From the NCBI GenBank assembly GCA_009839585.1, contig VXPI01000010.1:1-5027 (forward strand): 5,027 nt of DNA. Reading direction: 5' to 3'. Of this stretch, positions 1 to 5,027 are shown in pieces. Origin of the DNA: Gammaproteobacteria bacterium. GTDB lineage: Bacteria; Pseudomonadota; Gammaproteobacteria; Arenicellales; Poriferihabitantaceae. Position numbers and translations under genes: made by a program. Position 1 is the stretch's first letter. Every line of letters starts with the position of its first letter. Under the pieces are notes generated by a model. The model searched no databases. It was not told where the DNA came from and was given only the letters and a program-made list of their open reading frames with translations.

Positions 1-410
1 GAATACGAAAATGCGTCGATAAATTCACCAGCGACACCGTGCTCGTGATGAGTGGAGACCTGTTTACCGACTGTCGCCCGCAAACCCTGAAACTGGGTGA
101 TGGCTATGATGCGCATCTGGTTCTTGTCCCCAACCCCACTCATCGCTCACAGGGCGATTTCCTGTTTCACGACGGCATTCTGGCAACTCGTGTTGGTCGA
201 AAAATCGGGCTCACTTTTTCCGGGATCGGAGTATACCGAACCAGACTGTTCAGGGATTCAAAATACACATCGACTGATTTGGGTGATGTACTTCGATCCC
301 TAGTCAAAGAGGGCAAGGTTTCTGGTGAAGTCCATGAAGGAATCTGGGTTGATGTCGGGAATATTGAACGCCTGGAAAAAGCACGGGAACTGGCAAATTC
401 ACTTGCATGA
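1..410 (+). CDS. murU: N-acetylmuramate alpha-1-phosphate uridylyltransferase, MurU-like (3' part only)
   Basis: This is the C-terminal 135 residues of a nucleotidyltransferase of the GlmU/RmlA-like fold. The frame is open from base 3 with no stop, so the 5' part lies outside the window. MurU joins UTP and MurNAc-1-phosphate to make UDP-MurNAc in the cytoplasmic cell-wall recycling route that bypasses de novo synthesis. Visible support: a metal-binding G-D in MSGDLFTD (bases 48-71); the stretch HLVLVPNPTHRSQGDF, which resembles the MurU-typical NPxHHPxGDF; LTFSGIGVY; and WVDVGNIERL near the end, whose Asp is the expected second metal ligand. The family usually has VNGD, so MSGD is a mild deviation. 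A GTG at 39 and an ATG at 48 lie in frame but fall inside the conserved core and are not real starts. The partner kinase amgK is not in view. The specific MurU call over another sugar-phosphate nucleotidyltransferase rests on the GDF region and the short, compact C-terminus. Confidence 0.8.
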   Translation, partial: IRKCVDKFTSDTVLVMSGDLFTDCRPQTLKLGDGYDAHLVLVPNPTHRSQGDFLFHDGILATRVGRKIGLTFSGIGVYRTRLFRDSKYTSTDLGDVLRSLVKEGKVSGEVHEGIWVDVGNIERLEKARELANSLA

Positions 411-415
411 ACTGA

Positions 416-1039
416 TTATCCCGAAAACTGCTTGAAGATATGTTTCTCGAGCTCATTTAAGGTGTCTTCGGTGGTGACTCCGTCCACAAGATCCGATAAC
501 TGGGTCATTTCAAGATTTGGAATGCCGCAAGCCTCAATATACTCGAAGGGCCGTAAATCCATTTTTATATTGATACTGATTCCGTGATAACAGTAGGTTG
601 CGGTTGTGTGGAGTCCCAGTGAGGCAATTTTTTTGCCGTCAACAAAGACTCCAGGTGCTCCTTCTTTACGATTGGCTACGACTCCGTAGCCAGAAAGGAA
701 GTCAATAATCAGTTCTTCCAGTTGACTTACCAGCGATCTAGGCCCCAAACGACGCTTGCGAATATTCAGGAGGAAATAGGCTATTAACTGGCCTGGACCG
801 TGATAGGTCATTTCCCCTCCACGGTTTGTTTTTATGATCGGGATGGGTGCTGTGCCTCGCCATGGTTTGGCGACCTCCCGGACTCCTGTGGTGTATACCG
901 GGTCATGTTCAAGTAGCCAGACTTCATCCAGTGTTTTCATAGTACGCTTTTGGGTAAATTGCTTCATTGCATGCTCGGTATGCAAATAATCGACAGATCC
1001 CAAACGCCTGAAAATCAATGGTTGGTTTATTGCTGCCAT
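416..1039 (-). CDS. lipB: Octanoyl-[acyl carrier protein]:protein octanoyltransferase LipB
   Basis: LipB moves the octanoyl group from acyl carrier protein to a lysine of lipoyl domains (pyruvate and 2-oxoglutarate dehydrogenases, glycine cleavage H protein), the first step of endogenous lipoate synthesis in the cytoplasm. The 207-residue protein has normal family length and shows the hallmarks in order: LLEHDPVYTTG (residues 42-52), RGGEMTYHGPGQ (73-84), GAPGVFVDGKKIASLGL (127-143) with catalytic Lys137, and ACGIPNLEMTQLSDL (170-184) with catalytic Cys171. Both catalytic residues are present, so it should be active. The ATG at 1039 lies 8 bases after the ybeD stop and has no clear Shine-Dalgarno sequence, so translation is probably coupled to ybeD. 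The stop faces the murU stop 5 bases away. lipA, which often follows lipB, does not follow here. Confidence 0.97.
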   Translation of the reverse strand: MAAINQPLIFRRLGSVDYLHTEHAMKQFTQKRTMKTLDEVWLLEHDPVYTTGVREVAKPWRGTAPIPIIKTNRGGEMTYHGPGQLIAYFLLNIRKRRLGPRSLVSQLEELIIDFLSGYGVVANRKEGAPGVFVDGKKIASLGLHTTATYCYHGISINIKMDLRPFEYIEACGIPNLEMTQLSDLVDGVTTEDTLNELEKHIFKQFSG

Positions 1040-1047
1040 TGGCGAAA

Positions 1048-1368
1048 CTACAATAGATACAGAACCTGCTCCTGTGAACCTAGATAATCATACAATTGAA
1101 CAAGTTCGGTCTTGCTTGCTATCCATAACCGGCAAGTGAATGAATGATAGTTGCCTTTTTTACTAAGCCTGCAGGTGATCGATATAACTCCTTCTTCCGG
1201 GCATTTCTCACATAGCAAGGCCCTTACTTGCGTTTCTCCATCATCTGCAGCCTTGAGAAATATCTTTATCTCAACGATACGTGGAAATTTCAGGTCACTC
1301 TGGAATTGAGCATTCTTGCCGTTGAGTTCTTGTGGTGAATGGACACCAGTTGTTGGGAACGCCGTCAA
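1048..1368 (-). CDS. ybeD: YbeD-like DUF493 (UPF0250) protein, TTG start
   Basis: This is a small cytoplasmic protein of the DUF493 family, an ACT-like fold with no settled biochemical role. Its genes sit with great regularity between dacA and lipB in proteobacteria, which is the arrangement here. Of 106 residues, the C-terminal 75 or so match the family: FPRIVEIKIFLKA (28-40), the signature SKKGNYHS (69-76) and TELVQLYDYLGSQEQVLYLL at the end. The first 25 residues form a non-conserved tail. The start is inferred to be TTG at 1368-1366. The protein contains no internal methionine, an in-frame TAA lies just upstream at 1380-1378, and a Shine-Dalgarno-like TAAGGTGG sits 4 bases before the TTG. 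A GTG at residue 9 is the only other reasonable start and has no comparable ribosome binding site. Four cysteines (53, 56, 66, 79) are more than usual for so small a protein; their role is unknown. Confidence 0.88.
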   Translation of the reverse strand: MTAFPTTGVHSPQELNGKNAQFQSDLKFPRIVEIKIFLKAADDGETQVRALLCEKCPEEGVISITCRLSKKGNYHSFTCRLWIASKTELVQLYDYLGSQEQVLYLL

Positions 1369-1372
1369 TTTT

Positions 1373-1380
1373 CCACCTTA
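1373..1380 (-). promoter_or_regulatory. Ribosome binding site deciding the ybeD TTG start
   Basis: On the minus strand the bases read TAAGGTGG, followed by AAAA and then TTG. The AGGTG core matches the 16S anti-Shine-Dalgarno. The TAA inside it is also the in-frame stop that closes the ybeD frame upstream, so translation cannot start further 5'. This is the main support for a TTG start. Confidence 0.65.
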
Positions 1381-1416
1381 GAAATAGAACGATAATTCAG
1401 TTAAACATCCACTTTT

Positions 1417-1452
1417 ACAGGGAAAATTCCACGTTTCATCCAAATACCCTGT
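1417..1452. repeat. Imperfect inverted repeat in the dacA-ybeD spacer
   Basis: Six-base arms ACAGGG (1417-1422) and CCCTGT (1447-1452) face each other across a 24-base loop. The bases 1421-1430 (GGAAAATTCC) add a small nested dyad of GGAA/TTCC. There is no U-run placed as in an intrinsic terminator and the loop is long, so I record a structure rather than a function. It lies in the 139-base spacer between dacA and ybeD, the longest gene-free stretch in the window. I see no convincing promoter elsewhere in that spacer. Confidence 0.25.
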
Positions 1453-1507
1453 TTCTGGAAACTTTCGAAACTTGAGTTCAGGCCTCTTCATGCCCTATCC
1501 GTCATGC

Positions 1508-2761
1508 TTACTCGGTCTGGGGCGAACCGGCAGGTGAATCGAACCATCGAAAAACCATGCGCTTCGTTAGATCGTATATTTTCTTGTACCATGGCCCCTC
1601 AGAATAATCTCCCATTACGTGTAGCGATGAGCGTAATACCGGCTGCCTGTCATATTTAATCTGAATGAATCCCACTTGTTGCCCACTGGATAACGGGGCA
1701 TCTACTTCTTCAGGCAACTCGAAACTTGCCGATAACTTGTGTCTTGTCTCCTTGGGATAAGGCAACCGAATCCCTTTGTCAGAGCCAACCGAAACCTCGT
1801 TTTCCTCGCCCATCAACATAGGCACAGCCACAACACGGGTATTTTTCTTCAACACGTCAATCGAATCATATGCGTAATACCCATAGCGAATCAGTCCGTG
1901 TACCTGATCGGCACGCTTCACCTTGCTTTTTGCCCCCAGAACACCGGCAATCAGCCTGAACCCTTCCTGATTGGAGGTAGCAATCAGGCAATACCCCGCT
2001 ATCCTGGTGTATCCAGTTTTCAGACCGTCAACACGACTATCCCGGGTCAGTAGTATGTTTCGATTTTGCTGAGTGATGTTGTTGTACGTGAATTCGAGTT
2101 CTGAATACAGCTTGAAGTAATCAGGAAAATCTCGAATCAACGATATCGAGAGCAAGGTGATATCCCTGAGTGTACTGTAATGCTCCGGGTCCGGTAGGCC
2201 ACTGCTATTGGTAAACCGGGTATTGGTCATGCCTAGTTCGGCCGCTTTCTGATTCATAATCTTCGCAAACGACTCCTCGGATCCGCCGTAATGTTCGGCA
2301 AGCGCTATTGCTGCGTCATTTCCGGACTGAATAACCAGCCCGTTCAGCAAATCAATCACGGAAACCTGGGAATTTTCCTCAACATACATTCTTGAACCGA
2401 CTGCCCTGTAAGCCCTATGGCTGACGAAAACCATGTCGTCTTCATTCAGTCGCCCTGTCTTGAGTGCATCAAAAATCAAGTAGCTGGTCATTAATTTGGT
2501 TAAACTGGCCGGCTCTACCCTGTCATCAATATTTTGCCCTCCCAATATCCATCCTGTATGATAGTCAGCGAGAATCCATGAGGTCGCTTCAGTTTTCGGA
2601 AAATCATGTTTTGACTGAATGACCTGAGGAATGGGCTTCAACTCGGCATTGACTAGATCCGCGTAGCCCCCGAAAGCTGCCAGAAGCAGGGCCGCTAATA
2701 ATGTCCGACAACCGATACACGACTTGAGAAAGGCTTTATTCAAGGTGAAATAACGAATCAT
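1508..2761 (-). CDS. dacA: D-alanyl-D-alanine carboxypeptidase, PBP5/6 type (DacA/DacC family)
   Basis: This is a penicillin-binding serine DD-carboxypeptidase that removes the terminal D-Ala from peptidoglycan pentapeptides on the periplasmic face of the inner membrane. The 417 residues show a signal peptide (basic region 1-19, hydrophobic TLLAALLLAAF at 20-30, probable cleavage after Ala39 in VNA-E); the peptidase S11 domain with all three catalytic motifs, Ser86-Leu-Thr-Lys89 (in PASLTKLMT), Ser146-Gly-Asn148 and Lys248-Thr-Gly250; a PBP5-type beta-rich C-terminal domain (about 300-385); and a basic, aromatic C-terminal helix (WYKKIYDLTKRMVFRWF, 391-407), the expected amphipathic membrane anchor. 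It is full length with no lesion. The ATG at 2761 gives the intact signal peptide, the next methionine is in the catalytic core, and no strong Shine-Dalgarno is visible. In pseudomonads a D-amino-acid aminotransferase gene may sit between dacA and ybeD; here it is absent. Confidence 0.95.
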   Translation of the reverse strand: MIRYFTLNKAFLKSCIGCRTLLAALLLAAFGGYADLVNAELKPIPQVIQSKHDFPKTEATSWILADYHTGWILGGQNIDDRVEPASLTKLMTSYLIFDALKTGRLNEDDMVFVSHRAYRAVGSRMYVEENSQVSVIDLLNGLVIQSGNDAAIALAEHYGGSEESFAKIMNQKAAELGMTNTRFTNSSGLPDPEHYSTLRDITLLSISLIRDFPDYFKLYSELEFTYNNITQQNRNILLTRDSRVDGLKTGYTRIAGYCLIATSNQEGFRLIAGVLGAKSKVKRADQVHGLIRYGYYAYDSIDVLKKNTRVVAVPMLMGEENEVSVGSDKGIRLPYPKETRHKLSASFELPEEVDAPLSSGQQVGFIQIKYDRQPVLRSSLHVMGDYSEGPWYKKIYDLTKRMVFRWFDSPAGSPQTE

Positions 2762-2863
2762 GCTGACTGCTTTTGATGTGTTTTATGAATACCCGAATAT
2801 GTAAAAGATTGCCTTCCCAGGTTATTGATGTCCTTGAATGCTAGAAACTGCTGAAGTTTGTCC

Positions 2864-3028
2864 TTAATGTGCATGCACAAGACCATGTTTTCCATAACTA
2901 TTAACAAGATGTTTCTTGCGTAGTTCACTTAACCGGTTCCTGATCCCATCTGCATACTTTTCTGTCCAACAAATTGACTGTACCAAAGCAGCAAAATCGG
3001 GATGTTTACATGAAGCAGCTTCAGTCAT
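2864..3028 (-). CDS. Unknown 54-residue protein, translationally coupled to zigA
   Basis: I do not recognise this protein. Its ATG overlaps the zigA stop in the sequence ATGACTGA, an 8-base overlap, and is preceded by the purine-rich GGAAGAGGAG, both typical of coupled translation. The same frame opens slightly earlier at 3046 (60 codons), but that start lies inside zigA and is less attractive. The product has no signal peptide or membrane segment. It looks helical and basic in the middle (roughly [18 protein letters not shown] then [10 protein letters not shown]) and ends in a histidine-rich tail, GKHGLVHAH, with two cysteines (7 and 20) further in. That His/Cys content beside a zinc GTPase is suggestive of metal binding, but this is inference only. 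It could also be a chance reading frame, since the ribosome-binding-like purines also encode the acidic C-terminus of ZigA. Confidence 0.42.
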   Translation of the reverse strand: MTEAASCKHPDFAALVQSICWTEKYADGIRNRLSELRKKHLVNSYGKHGLVHAH

Positions 3029-4265
3029 GCTCCTCTTCCACCGCAAGATCCGGAAACGGATTCCGCAATTTCATCCAGGCTTCACTGTCTGATAAAGCCA
3101 CTCGCTCTTCGAGAAGACAGGCATCTAGGTGATTTCGTATCCTGGCCTCGTCCATCTGCTGACCGATGAATACGATTTCCTGTACTCGGTCGCCGAAGCG
3201 GGGATGCCAATCCGGGCGCTGATCAGGTCGTTGACCCTCGGGGTGCCCCCAGTGTCTTCGAGGTATCGCCGCCCACCACATTCCGGCCGGTTTAACGTTG
3301 GTAATACCGCCAGCCTGAGCCAGTTCGTATGCAACACTATGATTGGCTGCTACCCAGAAGAAACCCTTGGAACGAAGTACGCCCTGCCAGTTCTCACCGT
3401 CGTTCAAGAATGACCAGAGCATTTCAGCATCAAAAGGCTGGAAAGTCCGATAGGTGAAACTGGAAATTCCGTACTCTTCGGTCTCCGGCGTGTGCTCACC
3501 CTGAAGCTCCCGAATCCAGCCAGCGGATGCCGCCGCCTTCTCATAGTCAAAAAGACCGGTATCAAGCATGTATTCGAGAGGAACTTGTCCATGCGTTGCC
3601 ATGAGGACTTTCGCACCAGGGTTGAGCGCTTCCACGATAGACTTGACTTCCAAAGCGTGATCGCCACTGACGAGATCGAGCTTGTTCAATACGATAACAT
3701 CTGCGAATTCAATCTGGTCGATAAGCAGTTCGGTCACTGTCCGGTTATCGTCTTCACCGAGCGACTCTCCACGGTCTTGAAGTGCTTCAGCAGCATTGTA
3801 GTCGCGTAGAAAACTCGCTACATCCACAACCGTAACCATCGTGTCGAGACGCGAAACCTGACTCAGGCTTATTCCATCCTCATCTTCGAAAGTGAAAGTC
3901 TGGGCAACTGGAATGGGCTCCGAAATTCCCGTAGACTCAATTAGTAGATAATCGAAGCGCCCTTCCTGCGCAAGCCGTGAAATCTCGGCAAGCAGGTCGT
4001 CTCGCAACGTGCAGCAGATGCAGCCATTCGACATTTCGACCAGCTTTTCTTCCGTCCGCGAGAGTTCCGCACCACCGCGTTCCACCAGTGCTGCATCGAT
4101 GTTGACTTCACTCATATCATTCACGATCACCGCGACACGTCGCCCCTCCCTGTTATTGAGTATTTGGTTGAGGAGTGTGGTCTTTCCCGCTCCGAGAAAG
4201 CCCGATAGCACAGTGGCCGGGAGGCGTGAATGTTCCAAACCCGTTTTTGCATCTGTAGACACCAT
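3021..4265 (-). CDS. zigA: Zinc metallochaperone GTPase ZigA (COG0523, CobW family)
   Basis: This is a G3E-family P-loop GTPase of the COG0523 group whose ZigA-type members deliver or manage zinc in the cytoplasm under zinc limitation. The 414 residues show, in order: Walker A GFLGAGKT (22-29); [13 protein letters not shown] (49-61); the metal-binding CxCC as [10 protein letters not shown] (Cys82, Cys84, Cys85); Walker B/switch ESTGISEP (110-117); the guanine-specificity motif NKLD (194-197); and the CobW C-terminal domain (about 265-385) with RSKGFFWVA and an FGDR..EIVFIGQ stretch. Length and C-terminus (W..LRNPFPDL) fit ZigA orthologues closely. The ATG at 4265 is the first possible start because an in-frame stop lies at 4286-4284; the Shine-Dalgarno is weak. 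It follows hisI by 125 bases. Family members are often repressed by Zur, but I see no AT-rich Zur-type palindrome just upstream, so control may come from a promoter before folE. Zinc specificity is inferred from subfamily resemblance. Confidence 0.93.
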   Translation of the reverse strand: MVSTDAKTGLEHSRLPATVLSGFLGAGKTTLLNQILNNREGRRVAVIVNDMSEVNIDAALVERGGAELSRTEEKLVEMSNGCICCTLRDDLLAEISRLAQEGRFDYLLIESTGISEPIPVAQTFTFEDEDGISLSQVSRLDTMVTVVDVASFLRDYNAAEALQDRGESLGEDDNRTVTELLIDQIEFADVIVLNKLDLVSGDHALEVKSIVEALNPGAKVLMATHGQVPLEYMLDTGLFDYEKAAASAGWIRELQGEHTPETEEYGISSFTYRTFQPFDAEMLWSFLNDGENWQGVLRSKGFFWVAANHSVAYELAQAGGITNVKPAGMWWAAIPRRHWGHPEGQRPDQRPDWHPRFGDRVQEIVFIGQQMDEARIRNHLDACLLEERVALSDSEAWMKLRNPFPDLAVEEEHD

Positions 4266-4276
4266 GGGATTCGTCC

Positions 4277-4296
4277 GATTGATTCAGGAATGCATC
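4277..4296. repeat. Weak dyad just upstream of zigA
   Basis: The 20 bases GATTGATTCAGGAATGCATC carry partial twofold symmetry: GAT/ATC at the ends and ATTC/GAAT nearer the centre, so 14 of 20 positions are symmetric. It lies 11 bases from the zigA start codon. This could be an operator or a short hairpin covering the ribosome binding site, but it does not resemble the Zur consensus and may be chance. Confidence 0.2.
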
Positions 4297-4390
4297 GCAC
4301 CTCTTGGTTGCAGTGATGGATGGGGTTCAGCGCAAGGATGCCAGCCAGAACGCTTTTCCTGAAAGTTGTTTGGTATTCCTCTGTCCTTGA

Positions 4391-4894
4391 TCAAAGCTTG
4401 GTTGGGTTTGGCGCATCACCATAAACGTGCTTCGGATCGAAGGTTTTTCCTGATTCCATAAACACCAGCCGTGCAGGCTTGTCAGAATGATTCCCGAGTT
4501 CAACCGACCGGTAGAAACAGGAACGGTATCCGACATGGCAGCTGGCACCCGAGCCTGCAATCCGGACCCGCAACCAGACTGCATCCTGATCATCGTCAAT
4601 GCGCATTTCAACAATCTCCTGGACAAGCCCGCTGGTTGCACCCTTGTGCCAAAGGCACTGGCGGCTTCGGCTCCAATAATGCGCTTCACCAGTTGTGATC
4701 GTTCGCTGAAGGGCCTCATCATTCATATATCCCAGCATCAATACCTCGCCAGTACCGGCATCAGTCGTGATGCAGGGGATTAGCCCGTTAGCATCAAATT
4801 TAGGCGCCAAATCGAGGCCTTCCTCGACCTGCTCGACAGTATTCCTTGCAGCAAACGGAATATCTCCCGCTGGAACGTGATTTTCAGGCACCAT
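4391..4894 (-). CDS. hisI: Phosphoribosyl-AMP cyclohydrolase (HisI-like, with an altered zinc-site motif)
   Basis: HisI opens the adenine ring of phosphoribosyl-AMP in histidine synthesis and is a zinc enzyme that also needs magnesium. The 167-residue product shows the family core: [22 protein letters not shown] (about 37-58), [19 protein letters not shown] (71-89), the acidic metal motif (100-104), and [13 protein letters not shown] (117-129). The start is ATG 4894. It overlaps the folE stop and has a strong Shine-Dalgarno (AGAGGTGAT). An upstream in-frame ATG at 4954 lies inside folE. About 30 N-terminal residues precede the core, and a C-terminal tail ending in APNPTKL adds to the usual length of about 130. 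Oddity: the family motif D-C-D-x-D reads D-D-D-Q-D, so the first of three zinc cysteines is Asp101, while Cys119 and Cys126 remain. The usual N or H after GxTSG is Leu90. It may be a HisI2 paralogue beside zigA rather than the main histidine enzyme. Confidence 0.88.
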   Translation of the reverse strand: MVPENHVPAGDIPFAARNTVEQVEEGLDLAPKFDANGLIPCITTDAGTGEVLMLGYMNDEALQRTITTGEAHYWSRSRQCLWHKGATSGLVQEIVEMRIDDDQDAVWLRVRIAGSGASCHVGYRSCFYRSVELGNHSDKPARLVFMESGKTFDPKHVYGDAPNPTKL

Positions 4895-5027
4895 TGGAAT
4901 CACCTCTAGGGTTTCCCAGGATCGCGAGAAATTCCCGGCGAGTGTCCGTATCATTGCGAAAGCTACCTAGCATGCGACTGGTTACCATGGTAACGCCTGG
5001 GTTGCGAATCCCGCGCGTGGTCATGCA
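4884..5027 (-). CDS. folE: GTP cyclohydrolase I, FolE type (3' part only)
   Basis: The last 47 codons of folE run off the right edge; reading starts exactly in frame at base 5027. FolE converts GTP to 7,8-dihydroneopterin triphosphate, the first step of folate and pterin synthesis, in the cytoplasm. The visible sequence matches the family C-terminus: [11 protein letters not shown] (first 11 visible residues), [12 protein letters not shown], then TRREFLAIL, with a short tail [10 protein letters not shown]. The first visible residue, Cys, corresponds to the third zinc ligand of the classic enzyme (Cys181 in E. coli), so this is the zinc-dependent FolE type, not the unrelated FolE2. The stop (4886-4884) overlaps the hisI start by 11 bases, so the two genes are translated from one message. 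This segment is short and has no separate start in view. Confidence 0.93.
   Translation of the reverse strand, partial: CMTTRGIRNPGVTMVTSRMLGSFRNDTDTRREFLAILGNPRGDSNGA
4899..4907 (-). promoter_or_regulatory. Ribosome binding site deciding the hisI start
   Basis: On the minus strand AGAGGTGAT pairs well with the 3' end of 16S rRNA, and its GAGG is 8 bases before the ATG at 4894. It lies inside the last codons of folE. It favours the 167-residue HisI over the 187-residue version from the ATG at 4954, which has no such signal. Confidence 0.8.

Noticed and set aside
1378..1491. A 37-codon minus-strand frame in the dacA-ybeD spacer, in frame with ybeD
   Set aside because: It has an ATG at 1491 and runs to the TAA just before the ybeD TTG, but has only a poor ribosome binding site, no recognisable similarity, and a length expected by chance.
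1739..2053. Plus-strand 104-codon frame antisense to dacA
   Set aside because: It is antisense to the conserved PBP domain of DacA and has no motif, signal or ribosome binding site that I can support.
2777..2805. Possible sigma-70 promoter before dacA (TTTACA on the minus strand at 2805-2800)
   Set aside because: No acceptable -10 hexamer lies 16-18 bases downstream; the candidate at that distance reads AACACA. Too weak to list as a promoter.
3404..3667. Minus-strand 87-codon frame and plus-strand frames of 94 to 117 codons across zigA
   Set aside because: They lie inside the strongly conserved ZigA reading frame, show no family features, and are shadow frames.
4266..4390. Zur box, promoter or terminator between hisI and zigA
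   Set aside because: Reading both strands I found no AT-rich palindrome of Zur type, no convincing -35/-10 pair, and no stem followed by a T-run; only the weak dyad reported separately.
4327..4722. 131-codon minus-strand frame spanning the hisI 3' half and the hisI-zigA spacer
   Set aside because: It overlaps the conserved part of hisI in another frame, and its composition and lack of motifs mark it as a shadow; hisI explains the coding signal.

Overview
The window reads as chromosomal DNA of a proteobacterium, most likely a gammaproteobacterium. The dacA-ybeD-lipB order, a MurU-type uridylyltransferase and a ZigA-type COG0523 GTPase are all familiar from that group. GC content looks close to 50% by eye. 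I cannot name a genus. There is no sign of phage, insertion sequence, CRISPR array, tRNA or rRNA. Genes are dense, with no gene-free stretch longer than about 140 bases.

Layout. Bases 1-410 (+) hold the 3' end of a nucleotidyltransferase that looks like murU (peptidoglycan recycling). Everything else is on the minus strand. In transcription order from the right edge it is: the 3' end of folE (GTP cyclohydrolase I, 5027-4884); hisI (phosphoribosyl-AMP cyclohydrolase, 4894-4391, overlapping the folE stop); zigA (COG0523 zinc-chaperone GTPase, 4265-3021); a 54-codon unknown ORF whose ATG overlaps the zigA stop (3028-2864); dacA (D-alanyl-D-alanine carboxypeptidase, 2761-1508); ybeD (DUF493 protein with a TTG start, 1368-1048); and lipB (octanoyltransferase, 1039-416). 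The lipB and murU stop codons face each other only 5 bases apart.

How the genes fit together. The minus strand looks like two functional blocks. folE-hisI-zigA-orf54 joins two metal-dependent cyclohydrolases with a metallochaperone GTPase, which suggests a zinc-supply or zinc-sparing unit. dacA-ybeD-lipB is the common envelope/lipoylation cluster. The most notable point is in the HisI-like protein. The Asp-Cys-Asp-x-Asp metal motif of the family reads Asp-Asp-Asp-Gln-Asp here, so one of the three expected zinc-ligand cysteines is missing while the other two remain. Next to a COG0523 GTPase, this fits a HisI2-type paralogue adapted to low zinc. Part of that is inference, since no Zur box is visible and the folE promoter lies outside the window.
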